Under the pieces are notes generated by a model. It saw only the letters and a program-made list of their open reading frames with translations. It was not told the DNA's origin and ran no database searches. Shown piece after piece: positions 6,734-6,870 of a stretch of DNA of 6,870 bases. The position numbers were made by a program, and so were the translations under genes. The stretch is from an uncultured Capnocytophaga sp. Lineage in GTDB: Bacteria > Bacteroidota > Bacteroidia > Flavobacteriales > Flavobacteriaceae. The stretch is taken from positions 1 through 6,870 of the forward strand of contig CAJPPS010000079.1 of the NCBI GenBank assembly GCA_905372595.1, written 5' to 3'. Numbering within the stretch: the first letter of the stretch is position 1; each line of letters begins with the position of its first letter.

Positions 6734-6776
6734 GAAAAGGTAACTCTTATTTCTTGGAGTTACCTTTTCTATTTTT
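6734..6776 (+). terminator. intrinsic terminator of the lipoprotein/porin unit
   Basis: GAAAAGGTAACTC (6734-6746) and GAGTTACCTTTTC (6757-6769) form a perfect 13-bp stem with a 10-nt loop, followed by TATTTTT. It starts 16 bp after the porin stop. The A/T flanks of the stem would also supply a U-rich tail in the opposite direction, so it may work both ways. Confidence 0.9.
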
Positions 6777-6810
6777 AATTTATAACTTAGATAGATTTAA
6801 CTTTTAAGCA

Positions 6811-6870
6811 ATGAAGTATCACCTTTTAAATCTAAAAAAATATTTATTTCATCTAGTAATTCTTTTTCAG
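6811..6870 (+). CDS. possible start of an exported or membrane protein, cut by window edge
   Basis: An ATG at 6811 opens 20 codons that reach the right edge. The peptide starts MKYHLLNLKKYLF and continues HLVILFQ: basic residues then a hydrophobic run, like a signal peptide or membrane anchor. It lies 34 bp past the terminator, so it would need its own promoter; TAACTTTT at 6798-6805 is one base off the Bacteroidota -7 element but very close to the ATG. The product cannot be named from 20 residues. Confidence 0.45.
   Translation, partial: MKYHLLNLKKYLFHLVILFQ

Overview
The window is AT-rich and reads as chromosome of a Bacteroidota member, most likely class Flavobacteriia (a Capnocytophaga- or Flavobacterium-like organism; the genus cannot be fixed from this sequence alone). 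The reasons are: perfect Bacteroidota -7 promoter elements (TAnnTTTG) ahead of two genes, no Shine-Dalgarno sequences of E. coli strength, a short archaeal/eukaryal-type prolyl-tRNA synthetase, an outer-membrane FadL-like porin ending in aromatic-rich beta strands, and a lipoprotein of a Bacteroidota-like style.

Left part (1-4029, minus strand): prolyl-tRNA synthetase (proS) is transcribed leftward from its own promoter and ends in a strong intrinsic terminator. A second leftward unit follows from a separate promoter. It encodes a long-chain acyl-CoA synthetase and, 11 bp further on, a small acidic protein of the pRiA4b ORF-3-like family. A possible third member, with a hydrophobic N-terminus, runs off the left edge.

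Right part (4040-6870, plus strand): a divergent unit encodes a tyrosine/asparagine-rich lipoprotein and, 23 bp downstream, an OmpP1/FadL-family outer-membrane transporter. It is closed by a 13-bp-stem terminator. A further gene with a signal-like N-terminus appears to start at 6811 and runs off the right edge.

Functionally, FadL-like transport of hydrophobic compounds across the outer membrane and acyl-CoA synthetase activation of fatty acids are two steps of one pathway. Here they lie on either side of proS in divergent units, so a shared role is plausible but not shown. There is no mobile element, CRISPR array, rRNA or tRNA in the window. Most of it is ordinary housekeeping or envelope content; the least explained item is the tyrosine-rich lipoprotein paired with the porin.
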